A DNA stretch of 64,000 nucleotides. Origin: Rufibacter ruber (lineage in GTDB: Bacteria; Bacteroidota; Bacteroidia; Cytophagales; Hymenobacteraceae). The stretch covers positions 1 through 64,000 of the forward strand of contig NZ_LRMM01000022.1 in NCBI RefSeq assembly GCF_001647275.1. Reading direction: 5' to 3'. Below are positions 50,364 through 58,417 of this stretch, in pieces (position 1 is the stretch's first letter; every line of letters starts with the position of its first letter). The notes beneath the pieces are model-generated. The model was given only the letters and a program-made list of their open reading frames with translations. It did no database searches and was not told the DNA's origin. The position numbers and the translations under genes were made by a program.

Positions 50364-51683
50364 ATGCGGTTACAAGCCAAACTGACTGTTTTCAGCGCGG
50401 TCTCCAAAATCATTATCCTGCTGGTGCTCATTCTGGTGCTGCCCACCTTGGTCAACCAGGTGGCGCTGCACAACGCAGATGTACGCCTGCAGGACAAAGA
50501 GGCCCGCATGTACCAGATTATAGAGGAACAAGGCATTGACTCTTTTATCACTGAAGAAACCGGTGATGCCTACGGCTCCTACAACCTCCTGAAGGAAGAG
50601 TTTATTTCTTTGGAGGAGATCTCTTCAGGCAGGGTGCACAACACCATTGAGAACAGCCTGCGAAAGGTAGAGAATGACATTGTGGAGTACCGCGTGCTTT
50701 CCTCCACCTTTGACCTGGGCGGAAAACGGTACCTGCTGGAAATTGGCCGGTCCCTGGCCACCATTGGCGACAACAGCCAGGCCCTGCAGCACTACGCGCT
50801 CTATTTTTTGCTCGCCGTGGTCCTGCTCACAGTGTTTGTAGACCTGGCCTTCTCCAAAATCCTGCTGCAGCCCCTCACCACCATCATCAAGCGGCTGCAG
50901 CGCATTGAACACCCCACCACCTTCACACCTAAGAAACTGAAGACTTCTACAGACGACTTCCTGTACCTGAACAACACCATCAATGACATGATGGGGCAGA
51001 TTCAGGAGGCGTTCCAGAAGGAGAAGGAATTTATTGGCAATGTGAGCCATGAGCTGCTTACCCCGGTTTCCATTCTACAGACCCGTTTAGAAAACCTGCT
51101 GGCTGACCCGGACACGCCTGAGCCCTTGCTGGTGAAACTGGTAGACAACCTGCGCACCCTGCACCGGCTAAAAAGCATCATACAGGCTTTGCTTTTGATC
51201 TCCCGCATTGAGAACGAGCAGTACCTGAAAAACGAACGGGTAGACGTGCCGCAGCTGGTAAATGAGGTGGCAGAGGAAATTCAGGAGCGCGCGGAGGCGA
51301 AGGATATTTCCCTTTCGGTACAACTCACCGGCGACTTTGTGTTCATCCCCGCCAACCACTCCCTTCTGTTCACCATGCTGTTCAACGTGGTCAACAACGC
51401 CATCAAATACAACAAACCCTCTGGCACCATTACTGTTGCCGGAAATGCCGTTGCCAAAGGTTACCAGCTCTGCATTTCAGATACCGGTGTTGGCATTGCC
51501 CAGGACCAACTCCCCCACATCTTCAGCCGGTTCAAACGTTTCCATGCCCCAGACGGGGAAAGCCACGGCTTGGGCCTTCCCATTGTGCAGACCATTGCCC
51601 GTTTCCATGGGGTAGCTTTAACGGTACAGTCAGAATTAGACAAGGGCACCACCTTCTGCTTTACCTTTCCCCAGCGAATCTAA
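50364..51683 (+). CDS. Membrane sensor histidine kinase
   Basis: A 439-aa kinase. Membrane segments lie at about 12-30 and 145-165, enclosing a periplasmic sensor of about 110 residues. A HAMP-like linker follows, then the H-box NVSHELLTPVS (His229), the N-box FNVVNNAIKYN and the G-boxes ISDTGVGIA and HGLGLPIV. It presumably phosphorylates the regulator encoded upstream. The sensed signal is unknown. Confidence 0.93.
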   Translation: MRLQAKLTVFSAVSKIIILLVLILVLPTLVNQVALHNADVRLQDKEARMYQIIEEQGIDSFITEETGDAYGSYNLLKEEFISLEEISSGRVHNTIENSLRKVENDIVEYRVLSSTFDLGGKRYLLEIGRSLATIGDNSQALQHYALYFLLAVVLLTVFVDLAFSKILLQPLTTIIKRLQRIEHPTTFTPKKLKTSTDDFLYLNNTINDMMGQIQEAFQKEKEFIGNVSHELLTPVSILQTRLENLLADPDTPEPLLVKLVDNLRTLHRLKSIIQALLLISRIENEQYLKNERVDVPQLVNEVAEEIQERAEAKDISLSVQLTGDFVFIPANHSLLFTMLFNVVNNAIKYNKPSGTITVAGNAVAKGYQLCISDTGVGIAQDQLPHIFSRFKRFHAPDGESHGLGLPIVQTIARFHGVALTVQSELDKGTTFCFTFPQRI

Positions 51684-51726
51684 GCTGTTTTGGACCTGTT
51701 TTTGGAAAAACAGCCCGAAAACAGCT
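51683..51726. repeat. Palindrome copy 34 (long arms)
   Basis: AGCTGTTTTGGACCTGTTTTT and AAAAACAGCCCGAAAACAGCT. The outer AGCTGTTTT/AAAACAGCT pairs fully and the core is mismatched. It starts at the kinase stop codon. Confidence 0.82.
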
Positions 51727-52900
51727 TTTGAACCAGACGCTCGCAGGTCCTCTGGACGTTACGAGGTCTTTTAAGAACTGCAGATGGTTAATGGCCAATT
51801 GTTAATTGCTGATGGTTGAAACAACGTACTGGCGCGAGACTCCTGTCTCGTGCCACGGGATGGGGCGAGTCTCCAGACTCGCCGGGAGCTGCAAGGAGAT
51901 CTGCCATCTGTGGAACCCACCCCTCCCCCTCCCGGGAGGGGAGTATCTGGCATGCGCGGGGCAAGTGGCGGGTGACCGTACCTCTGCCATGCGAGTCCCT
52001 CAGCTGTCCGGGATGTGCAATCCGCGGCGCCTGCAGATCATACGTGCCGCCGCGGGATTGCAAATCCCCGTGTACCAGCTTCCGGATTGCAAATCTGGAA
52101 GAGCGCGATGCTAGGCAGGGCTCAACTATATGTGGCACCAAGGGAACGCACATCAGGAATGCGTGTCCTCCTGTGTCAACATCCCCCTTCGCCCCCTTCA
52201 AAGGGGGAGTATCGAAGTGAGTCTTGAGTTCTGAGTCTTGAGTTCTGAATCCTTTCTTTCATCTCAGGTACTTCAGCACGAATGAAGCAGCTATGCCTGG
52301 TCTCGCTGCCGCGCCGCGAGGGCAGCCGGAGACCGCCCGTCATCAGTAGGCACGAGTCCGGAGACTCACGCCAGCGCGGGATAGGGGAAACCATTCGAAT
52401 CAGCAAGCAACAGCCAATCAACCATTCCACCGGCTGATGTGCGCAGCACGGGCTCGCCACAGGCTAGCGGAACTACAGCACTAACCTGCAAACAATCTAC
52501 ATCAAGAAAAGCAATAGCAGCAATGGAACCTAAACCAGTCCTGGGGGTGAGCGCCTCTGTTAATACGGTGCCGCTTCAGCGGCAAGGCCGGAGGGCCTAG
52601 TTTTAACAGCAGTGCTCACCCCCAGGACGGGGCCCCGCGGCCGTGAGCGCTTACCGGAGGCAATGCAACAGCAATGGGATTTCGCACTGGAGCAAGCGGG
52701 AGAGCCAGGGGAGCAACAGACTACACCTTCCCGCCGCAGCCAAGGGAACAGCAAACTACACTTTTCCACTGCAGCAGCAGACCCCGCTTCCTGCAGCAGC
52801 CAAGGCAACAGTGAACAAAACAAAAATTACGCTGTAGCACCAACCTTATTATCCCAAAGCACCCAACGCCCCCTTCCTCCTCCTATCAAAACTTCCTCCT
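51727..52900. repeat. Composite non-coding repeat island 3 (inverted)
   Basis: It carries the same blocks as islands 1 and 2 in reverse order and on the opposite strand: CAGACGCTCGCAGGTC (51733-51748), nested GCGAGTCTCCAGACTCGC (51865-51882), CCCCTCCCGGGAGGGG (51928-51943), GGATTTGCAATCC-type palindromes (52005-52105), CCCCCTTCAAAGGGGG-like unit (52176-52212) and GAGTTCTGAGTCTTGAG runs. The CTGATGTGCGCAGCACGGG block (52435-52453), the hairpin (52538-52628) and the CAGCCAAGGGAACAGCA zone (52738-52754) follow. No gene is supported between 51684 and 53150. Confidence 0.85.
52538..52628. repeat. Large hairpin of island 3
   Basis: GTCCTGGGGGTGAGC-xx-CTCTGTTAA (52538-52563) pairs with TTAACAGCAGTGCTCACCCC-x-AGGAC (52603-52628). 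It is the best preserved of the three copies. Confidence 0.78.
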
Positions 52901-53051
52901 AACCCAGAAAGGACAGCCTTTACGCTTACTGCCGCTTTTAGTTGTAAGAAAAACAGAAAAGCATCGACAAATTTTAACAGAGAAGCACGCCATGTGAGGC
53001 AGAGGTTATATATTCCCCTGACATACAACGAATTCGCATTTATAAAAAACT

Positions 53052-53136
53052 TATACTTGCCGTCATGGCCAAGCAACCAAAGGCAAGGAAGACGCATCTT
53101 TCAAGGGGAACCGAAGCAGTAGGCGCTGCCCCATGA
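53052..53136 (+). promoter_or_regulatory. Leader of the MacAB-like operon with -7-like element and small ORF
   Basis: TATACTTG at 53052-53059 is one base from TAnnTTTG. A 23-codon ORF at 53065-53136 (MAKQPKARKTHLSRGTEAV, then GAAP) ends with a TGA that overlaps the ATG at 53133 as ATGA. It may be a leader peptide or chance. Confidence 0.3.
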
Positions 53137-53150
53137 TCGTTTATACACAT

Positions 53151-53870
53151 ATGATACAGCTCCAGGACATCCACAAATACTACGCGGTGGCGCACAACAA
53201 GCTCCACGTGCTCAAGGGCATTAACCTGCAAATTCAGGAGGGTGAACTGGTGTCCATCATGGGTTCCTCGGGCTCCGGCAAGTCTACGCTGCTCAACATT
53301 CTGGGTATTCTGGACGACTATGACAAGGGCCTTTATACCTTGGCCGGAACGCCCATCCACAACTTATCTCAGGCCAAGGCCGCCTACTACCGCAACAAGT
53401 TTCTGGGCTTCGTGTTCCAGAGCTTTAACCTGCTCACCTTCAAGAACGCCATGGAAAACGTGGCCTTGCCCTTGTACTACCAGAAAGTGGGCCGCAAAGA
53501 ACGCAACAAACTGGCCATGGAATACCTGGACCGCGTGGGGCTGAAGGAATAGGCCGAGCATTCGCCCAATGAAATGTCAGGGGGGCAGCGGCAGCGGGTG
53601 GCCATTGCCCGCGCCTTGATCAGCAAACCCAAACTGATCCTAGCCGATGAACCCACCGGCGCCCTGGATACCAAAACTACGGCAGAGGTCATGGAGATCT
53701 TCAAGGAAGTGAACCGCGAAGGCATGACTGTGGTGATTGTGACACATGAAAACGACATTGCCGAGCAGACCCAGCGCCTGATCAGGCTCAAAGACGGCGT
53801 GGTGGTAGATGACGGCCAAGGCAACAAAGTAGATGATTTTCTCACACCTGTAGCCTATTCTCAAATTTAA
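53151..53870 (+). pseudogene. MacB/LolD-type ABC ATPase gene with in-frame TAG
   Basis: The frame encodes a complete 239-codon ATPase except for a TAG at 53550-53552. Before it are MIQLQDIHKYYAV, Walker A GSSGSGKST and the Q-loop VFQSFNLL. After it, in the same frame, are the signature MSGGQRQR, Walker [13 protein letters not shown] and the H-loop VTHEND. The stop falls at VGLKE[16 protein letters not shown], where many ATPases have Arg, Asp or Trp. Without read-through no working ATPase could be made. Two permeases and an adaptor follow, so loss would inactivate the exporter. An ATG at 53133 is less likely as the start. Confidence 0.82.
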
Positions 53871-53881
53871 CCCGCGCCGCT

Positions 53882-55126
53882 ATGTTTGATGTAGACAAAT
53901 GGCAGGAGATCCTGGGCACCATCCGGAAGAACAAGCTCCGCACCTTCCTGACCGCCTTTGGGGTGTTCTGGGGTATATTCATGCTGGTGCTGCTGCTGGG
54001 GGCCGGGCAAGGGCTGCAAAACGGGGTGTTCAACCGGTTTGGAGACGGCGCCAAGAACAGCATTTTCTTCTCTGGCGCTAAAACAGCGGTCGCTCACCAA
54101 GGCCTCGGCCCCGGCCGACAGATTCAGTTGACCAATGAAGACCTGGCCACCATTGCCCGCGAGGTGCCGCAGGTGCAGATCATCTCCCCGCGTAACCGCC
54201 TGTGGGGCGAATACACCATCAACTACAAGACAGAGAACGGCTCTTACCAGGTCTTCGGGACTACGCCAGACTTTCTGGAGATGAACGGCGAGAACGTGAA
54301 AACTGGTCGGCTCCTGAACGAGAAAGACATCACTGACAAACGCAAGGTGGTCATCATTGGCGAGGCTGTGCGCAAGGTACTGTTCAAAGACGCCCCCGGC
54401 ATTGGCGAATATGTCAATATCAGAGGCATTCACTTCAAAGTGGTGGGGGTGTTCACCGTGAAAGGCAACAACAGCGGCCGCCGCGAAGAAAGAGCATACA
54501 TTCCTTTCAATACGTTGCAGGTAGCCTACAACCAGCCCAACCAGGTCCAGCTCATGGGCATGGTGGCCAAGCCTGGCGTTAAAGCCGAAGTCATTGAGGA
54601 GAAAGTAAAGACTATTCTGGCGCAGCGCCACAAGTTCTCGCCAGAAGACGCCCAGGCACTGGATATCAACAACAATGAGAAGGAATATGATCAGTTAATG
54701 GGGCTGTTCAACGGCATCAGCCTGTTTGTGTGGGTGGTGGGCATTGGCACCTTGATTGCCGGTATTGTGGGTGTCAGCAACATCATGCTCATCATTGTAA
54801 AGGAGCGCACCCGCGAAATCGGGGTCAGAAAAGCACTGGGCGCCACCCCCTTCTCCATCATCAGCCTCATCTTACAGGAATCCATTTTAATTACTGCTCT
54901 TTCAGGCTATTTAGGTCTGCTGGCCGGGGTTGGGCTGCTGGACCTCATGCGGTATGGGTTGGAGGCTTCTGGCGCAGAGCTTCCGTTTTTTTCCAATCCC
55001 GAGGTGCATTTGGGGGTGGCGGTTTCGGCCACTGTTCTATTGGTATTGGCGGGGGCCATTGCCGGGTTGTTCCCCGCCATGAAAGCCGCCCGCATCAAAC
55101 CCATTGAAGCCCTCAGGGCAGACTGA
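53882..55126 (+). CDS. MacB/FtsX-type ABC transporter permease 1
   Basis: A 414-aa permease. The N-terminal segment IRKNKLRTFLTAFGVFWGIFMLVLLLGAG is the family TM1. A periplasmic MacB_PCD domain of about 230 residues follows. Three C-terminal membrane segments (about 280-310, 335-360 and 375-400) carry the FtsX signature IVKERTREIGVRKALGATP. It starts 11 bp after the ATPase stop. It pairs with the second permease, presumably as a heterodimer. Confidence 0.9.
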   Translation: MFDVDKWQEILGTIRKNKLRTFLTAFGVFWGIFMLVLLLGAGQGLQNGVFNRFGDGAKNSIFFSGAKTAVAHQGLGPGRQIQLTNEDLATIAREVPQVQIISPRNRLWGEYTINYKTENGSYQVFGTTPDFLEMNGENVKTGRLLNEKDITDKRKVVIIGEAVRKVLFKDAPGIGEYVNIRGIHFKVVGVFTVKGNNSGRREERAYIPFNTLQVAYNQPNQVQLMGMVAKPGVKAEVIEEKVKTILAQRHKFSPEDAQALDINNNEKEYDQLMGLFNGISLFVWVVGIGTLIAGIVGVSNIMLIIVKERTREIGVRKALGATPFSIISLILQESILITALSGYLGLLAGVGLLDLMRYGLEASGAELPFFSNPEVHLGVAVSATVLLVLAGAIAGLFPAMKAARIKPIEALRAD

Positions 55127-55210
55127 TGTTAATTAGGAATGGGGAATTAGGAATTATGAATTGGGTAAGAAAGGGAGAACAACCCTGGCTAAAGCCTGGA
55201 AAAACAGCTT

Positions 55211-55250
55211 CTGTTTTTGGCCTGTTTTTCTAAAAACAAGGCAAAAACAG
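55211..55250. repeat. Palindrome copy 35
   Basis: CTGTTTTTGGCCTGTTTTT and AAAAACAAGGCAAAAACAG with two mismatches, between the two permease genes of one operon. A GACTCAGGACTCTGGACTC run follows at 55284-55318. Confidence 0.82.
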
Positions 55251-55323
55251 AATATCGGCCATAGCCGAAAAAAAGAAATAAGTGACTCAGGACTCTGGAC
55301 TCAGAACTCAAGACTAACAATAC

Positions 55324-56574
55324 ATGATTGACATTGACAAATGGTCAGAGATTTACGCTACCGTGAAGAAGCACAAGCTGCGCACGGGCCTCACGGCGTT
55401 TGGTGTGTTCTGGGGCATCTTCATGCTGGTGCTCCTGCTGGGCGCGGGCAAAGGGCTGGAAAACGGCGTGATGAAAGATTTCAACGTGGCCAAGAACGCC
55501 ATCTTCGTCTGGACGCAGCGTACCAGCGTGCCGTACATGGGCATGCAGCCTGGGCGCTACATTTACCTCACCAATGAAGACACAGAGGCCATCCGGAACC
55601 AGATCCCCGAGGTGGGCATCATCTCCCCCAGCAGCCAACTGTGGGGCACCTTCACGGTGAGCCGACTAGACAAAAACTCGTCTTTCACGGTGAACGGCGA
55701 ATACCCCGAACTGCCCTACGTAGAGCCGCTCACCATTGCCAAAGGCAGGTTTCTGAACAAGCTGGATATTGAGGAAAAACGCAAGATCTGCATCATCGGC
55801 CCTAGGGCGCAGGAGGTGCTATTCAAGAAAGACGAAGACCCGCTGGGCAAGTACATCAACATCAAAGGCAGCCATTTTCAGGTGGTGGGCATTTTTCAGC
55901 CGGTAGGCAAAGGCGAAGACATTGTGCAGAGCGCGCAGACCATTTACATTCCGCACTCCACGCTGCAGCAGACGTTCAACCAGCAGAACCGCGTAGGGCA
56001 CTACAAATTGATTCCGGCGCCGGGTGTGGCCTCTGTGGTGGTGGAAGACAAAGTGAAAGCGCTGCTGGCGCAGCGGCACCAGGTGGCGCCCAATGATCTG
56101 AAAGCCTTCGGGTCTGCCAACGTGGAGAAGGAGTTTGAAGAGGTACAGGGGCTCTTTGCGGGCATTGCAGGTTTCAGCTGGCTCGTGAGCATTGGCACCA
56201 TCATAGCCGGGGTCATTGGCGTGGGCAACATCATGCTCATTGTGGTGAAAGAGCGCACCAAAGAGATTGGCATCAGAAAAGCGTTGGGCGCCACGCCTTG
56301 GTCGGTGATCAGCCTGATTCTGCAGGAGTCTGTGGTGATCACCGCACTGGCCGGGTATCTGGGTCTGCTGGCCGGCACGGGACTCATTGCCTTGATTGAT
56401 TACCTCATGGTGAAGTTTAACGCCGAAGGTGCCATGTTCTCCAACCCCGAAGTAGACCCCAAAGTAGGTTTTATGGCCGTGGCCCTGCTGGTGGTGATGG
56501 GCGCAATTGCCGGATTAATTCCTGCCACCAAAGCTGCCCGCGTGAACCCGGTGGTGGCCCTGAAGGACGAATAG
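55324..56574 (+). CDS. MacB/FtsX-type ABC transporter permease 2
   Basis: A 416-aa paralog of the preceding gene with the same layout. TM1 is KKHKLRTGLTAFGVFWGIFMLVLLLGAG, followed by a periplasmic domain and a C-terminal three-helix unit with VVKERTKEIGIRKALGATP. It diverges mostly in the periplasmic part, as expected for the substrate-contacting half of a heterodimer. Confidence 0.9.
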   Translation: MIDIDKWSEIYATVKKHKLRTGLTAFGVFWGIFMLVLLLGAGKGLENGVMKDFNVAKNAIFVWTQRTSVPYMGMQPGRYIYLTNEDTEAIRNQIPEVGIISPSSQLWGTFTVSRLDKNSSFTVNGEYPELPYVEPLTIAKGRFLNKLDIEEKRKICIIGPRAQEVLFKKDEDPLGKYINIKGSHFQVVGIFQPVGKGEDIVQSAQTIYIPHSTLQQTFNQQNRVGHYKLIPAPGVASVVVEDKVKALLAQRHQVAPNDLKAFGSANVEKEFEEVQGLFAGIAGFSWLVSIGTIIAGVIGVGNIMLIVVKERTKEIGIRKALGATPWSVISLILQESVVITALAGYLGLLAGTGLIALIDYLMVKFNAEGAMFSNPEVDPKVGFMAVALLVVMGAIAGLIPATKAARVNPVVALKDE

Positions 56575-56587
56575 AATTTAGCCTCAG

Positions 56588-56757
56588 GCGCTGGCCTCCT
56601 GTAAGGAACTGACTCTGCTTCAAGTTTGAGTGCAGCGGTAACTTGGAGCATTTAGAAAGCAAGTATTCACCTTGCTAAGGTTAGCAGAGGTACCACGCCA
56701 GTTACAAACTGGCCTCATGTTAAGCCACAAGTTACGCTAGCGCTAAACTTGCGGCAG
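56588..56757. repeat. Cluster of CAAGTT-type inverted repeats
   Basis: GCCACAAGTTACGCTAGC and GCTAAACTTGCGGC (56724-56755) form an imperfect palindrome. CCAGTTACAAACTGG (56698-56712) is another, and a related TTCAAGTTTGAGTGCAGCGG segment lies at 56618-56637. This fills the gap before the adaptor gene. Confidence 0.55.
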
Positions 56758-56780
56758 AAAAGGTTCAAACAAATAGAAAA

Positions 56781-56823
56781 GCTGTTTTCGGCCTATTTTC
56801 AGGAAAACAGGCCGAAAAAACGC
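56781..56823. repeat. Palindrome copy 36
   Basis: GCTGTTTTCGGCCTATTTT and AAAACAGGCCGAAAAAACGC with one core mismatch, about 40 bp before the adaptor start and inside the export gene cluster. Confidence 0.85.
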
Positions 56824-56863
56824 AAAACATAAAAAGCAAAGTCAATATCACACCCATTCTGTC

Positions 56864-57970
56864 ATGAAAAAAGTAATTCTTGGTTTGTTCATTGTCCTGT
56901 TCCTGGCCGGCAGCGTCTGGATTGGAAACTACTTCTACAAGAAATCTACCACTGACCCGGTGGTATACCAGACTGAAAAACCATTCGTCACCAATATTGT
57001 GAAGAAAACCGTGGCCACGGGTTCTATTGTGCCGCGCAAGGAGATTCAGATCAAGCCGCAGGTGTCGGGTATTGTGGAGGAACTGTATGTGGAGGCGGGC
57101 CAGACCGTGAAGGCGGGGCAGAAGATTGCCAAAATCAGGATTGTACCCAACATGGTGAGCGTGAACCAGGCTGAGACCGCCGTTCAGACGGCCAAGATCG
57201 CTTTTGAGCAGGCCAAGCGTGAAATGGAGCGCCAGCGGCAACTGTTTGAGCAGAAAGTGATCGCAGAGCAGGAATACAACCGCTTCGTGCTGGACTATAA
57301 CCTGCGCAAAGAAGACCTGACCTCTGCTGAGAACAACCGCCAGCTGGTGAAGTCAGGCACCTCTAAGCGCACCGGCGGTTCTAACGTAATTTTCTCTACC
57401 GTAGACGGTATGATTCTGGACGTGCCTGTGAAAGTGGGCGCCTCGGTGATTGAACGCAACAACTTCAATGAGGGCACCACCATCGCGGCCGTGGCCGACA
57501 TGAAGAGCCTGATCTTTGAAGGCAAGATTGATGAGTCTGAGGTGGGCAAACTGCGTGAAGGCATGGACCTGAACCTCACCATTGGCGCCATTGAGAACAA
57601 AGTCTTCAAGGCCAAGCTGGAGTACATCGCCCCGAAGGGCGTGCTGGAGGAAGGTGCCGTGAAGTTTCAGGTGAAGGCGCAGGTGCTCCTGCAACCGGGA
57701 GACTTCCTGCGGGCGGGCTACAGCGCCAACGCCGATATTGTGCTGGACCAGAAAGAGAACGTGCTGGCCATCAAGGAAGGGTTACTGCAGTTCGGGAAGA
57801 AGAGCAAAGACAGCGTGTATGTGGAGGTGGAAGTTGGCCCGCAGCAGTTCCAGAAACGCATGGTGAAAACCGGCTTGTCAGACGGTATCAACATTCAGGT
57901 GGTTGACGGCCTCAAGGCCGAAGACAAAGTGAAAGTGGTAGAAGCCGCAGCGCCTGACAAGCAGTCGTAA
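56864..57970 (+). CDS. Periplasmic adaptor subunit (MacA/HlyD-like membrane fusion protein)
   Basis: A 368-aa protein anchored by an N-terminal membrane segment (VILGLFIVLFLAGSVWIGNYF). The barrel-sandwich halves are ATGSIVPRKEIQIKPQVSGIVEELYVEAGQTVKAGQ and FSTVDGMILDVPVKVGASV. A coiled hairpin of about 60 residues (about 105-165) and a beta-barrel/MP domain follow. It links the inner-membrane permeases to an outer-membrane channel. No TolC-like gene is adjacent. Confidence 0.9.
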   Translation: MKKVILGLFIVLFLAGSVWIGNYFYKKSTTDPVVYQTEKPFVTNIVKKTVATGSIVPRKEIQIKPQVSGIVEELYVEAGQTVKAGQKIAKIRIVPNMVSVNQAETAVQTAKIAFEQAKREMERQRQLFEQKVIAEQEYNRFVLDYNLRKEDLTSAENNRQLVKSGTSKRTGGSNVIFSTVDGMILDVPVKVGASVIERNNFNEGTTIAAVADMKSLIFEGKIDESEVGKLREGMDLNLTIGAIENKVFKAKLEYIAPKGVLEEGAVKFQVKAQVLLQPGDFLRAGYSANADIVLDQKENVLAIKEGLLQFGKKSKDSVYVEVEVGPQQFQKRMVKTGLSDGINIQVVDGLKAEDKVKVVEAAAPDKQS

Positions 57971-58019
57971 GTAAATAAAGTACTTAGACAGCCCGACTTT
58001 GATTCCCCCCTCTGTCCTC

Positions 58020-58102
58020 CTGAAAGGATCTCGGGGGCGAACGGTAGTAGCTCCTTCTAATTGCTATCTTACCTTGCCCCCGAGATCCTTTCAAGATGAC
58101 AA
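58020..58102. repeat. CTGAAAGGATC inverted-repeat element
   Basis: Arms TGAAAGGATCTCGGGGGC (58021-58038) and GCCCCCGAGATCCTTTCA (58076-58093) are perfect 18-bp complements. Relative to the copy at 18731 both arms changed together (CTTG became CTCGGGGGC), so pairing is kept. Confidence 0.8.
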
Positions 58103-58178
58103 AATGTATTGTTTACTTTGTCTACTTACTATACTCAAGTGGCAGTTATAAAGTGAGATATATCGTGCGCAAAGTATT

Positions 58179-58249
58179 ACCCACCCCTCCAAGAGGGGAA
58201 TTCTACATTAGAGGAAAATTTCCCCTCCTTGGAAAGGTAGGGGTGGGTT
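58179..58249. repeat. ACCCACCCCTCC inverted repeat
   Basis: ACCCACCCCTCCAAGAGGGG and CCCCTCCTTGGAAAGGTAGG...GGTGGGT pair imperfectly. A related element lies at 59606-59678, and similar CCCCTCCC units occur in the large islands. Confidence 0.6.
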
Positions 58250-58310
58250 CAAAAGCACTGGCAAATCCTACTTGGGTTCCTTGATGGCAGATTACGCCGT
58301 TTATATCAAA

Positions 58311-58345
58311 CAGGAAAGGCAGCCGTTGGCTGCCTTTCCTGTTTT
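58311..58345 (+). terminator. Intrinsic terminator, overlapping palindrome 37
   Basis: CAGGAAAGGCAGCC pairs with GGCTGCCTTTCCTG around GTT and is followed by T5, the T-run being the first part of palindrome 37. Confidence 0.72.
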
Positions 58346-58379
58346 TGGCCTGTTTTCGGCAAAACAAGCCAAAAACGCG
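58338..58379. repeat. Palindrome copy 37
   Basis: CCTGTTTTTGGCCTGTTTT and AAAACAAGCCAAAAACGCG with one core mismatch, 39 bp before the DUF3616 gene start. Confidence 0.85.
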
Positions 58380-58417
58380 TATCTTCCTTCGGCGCGTGCG
58401 CCTAACCAAACCAGACT

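Noticed and set aside
52176-52460. A 94-codon minus-strand ORF in island 3
   Set aside because: It is made of repeat blocks (GACTC runs, CCCCCTTTGAAGGGGG unit) and has no signal of protein coding beyond the shared repeat frame.
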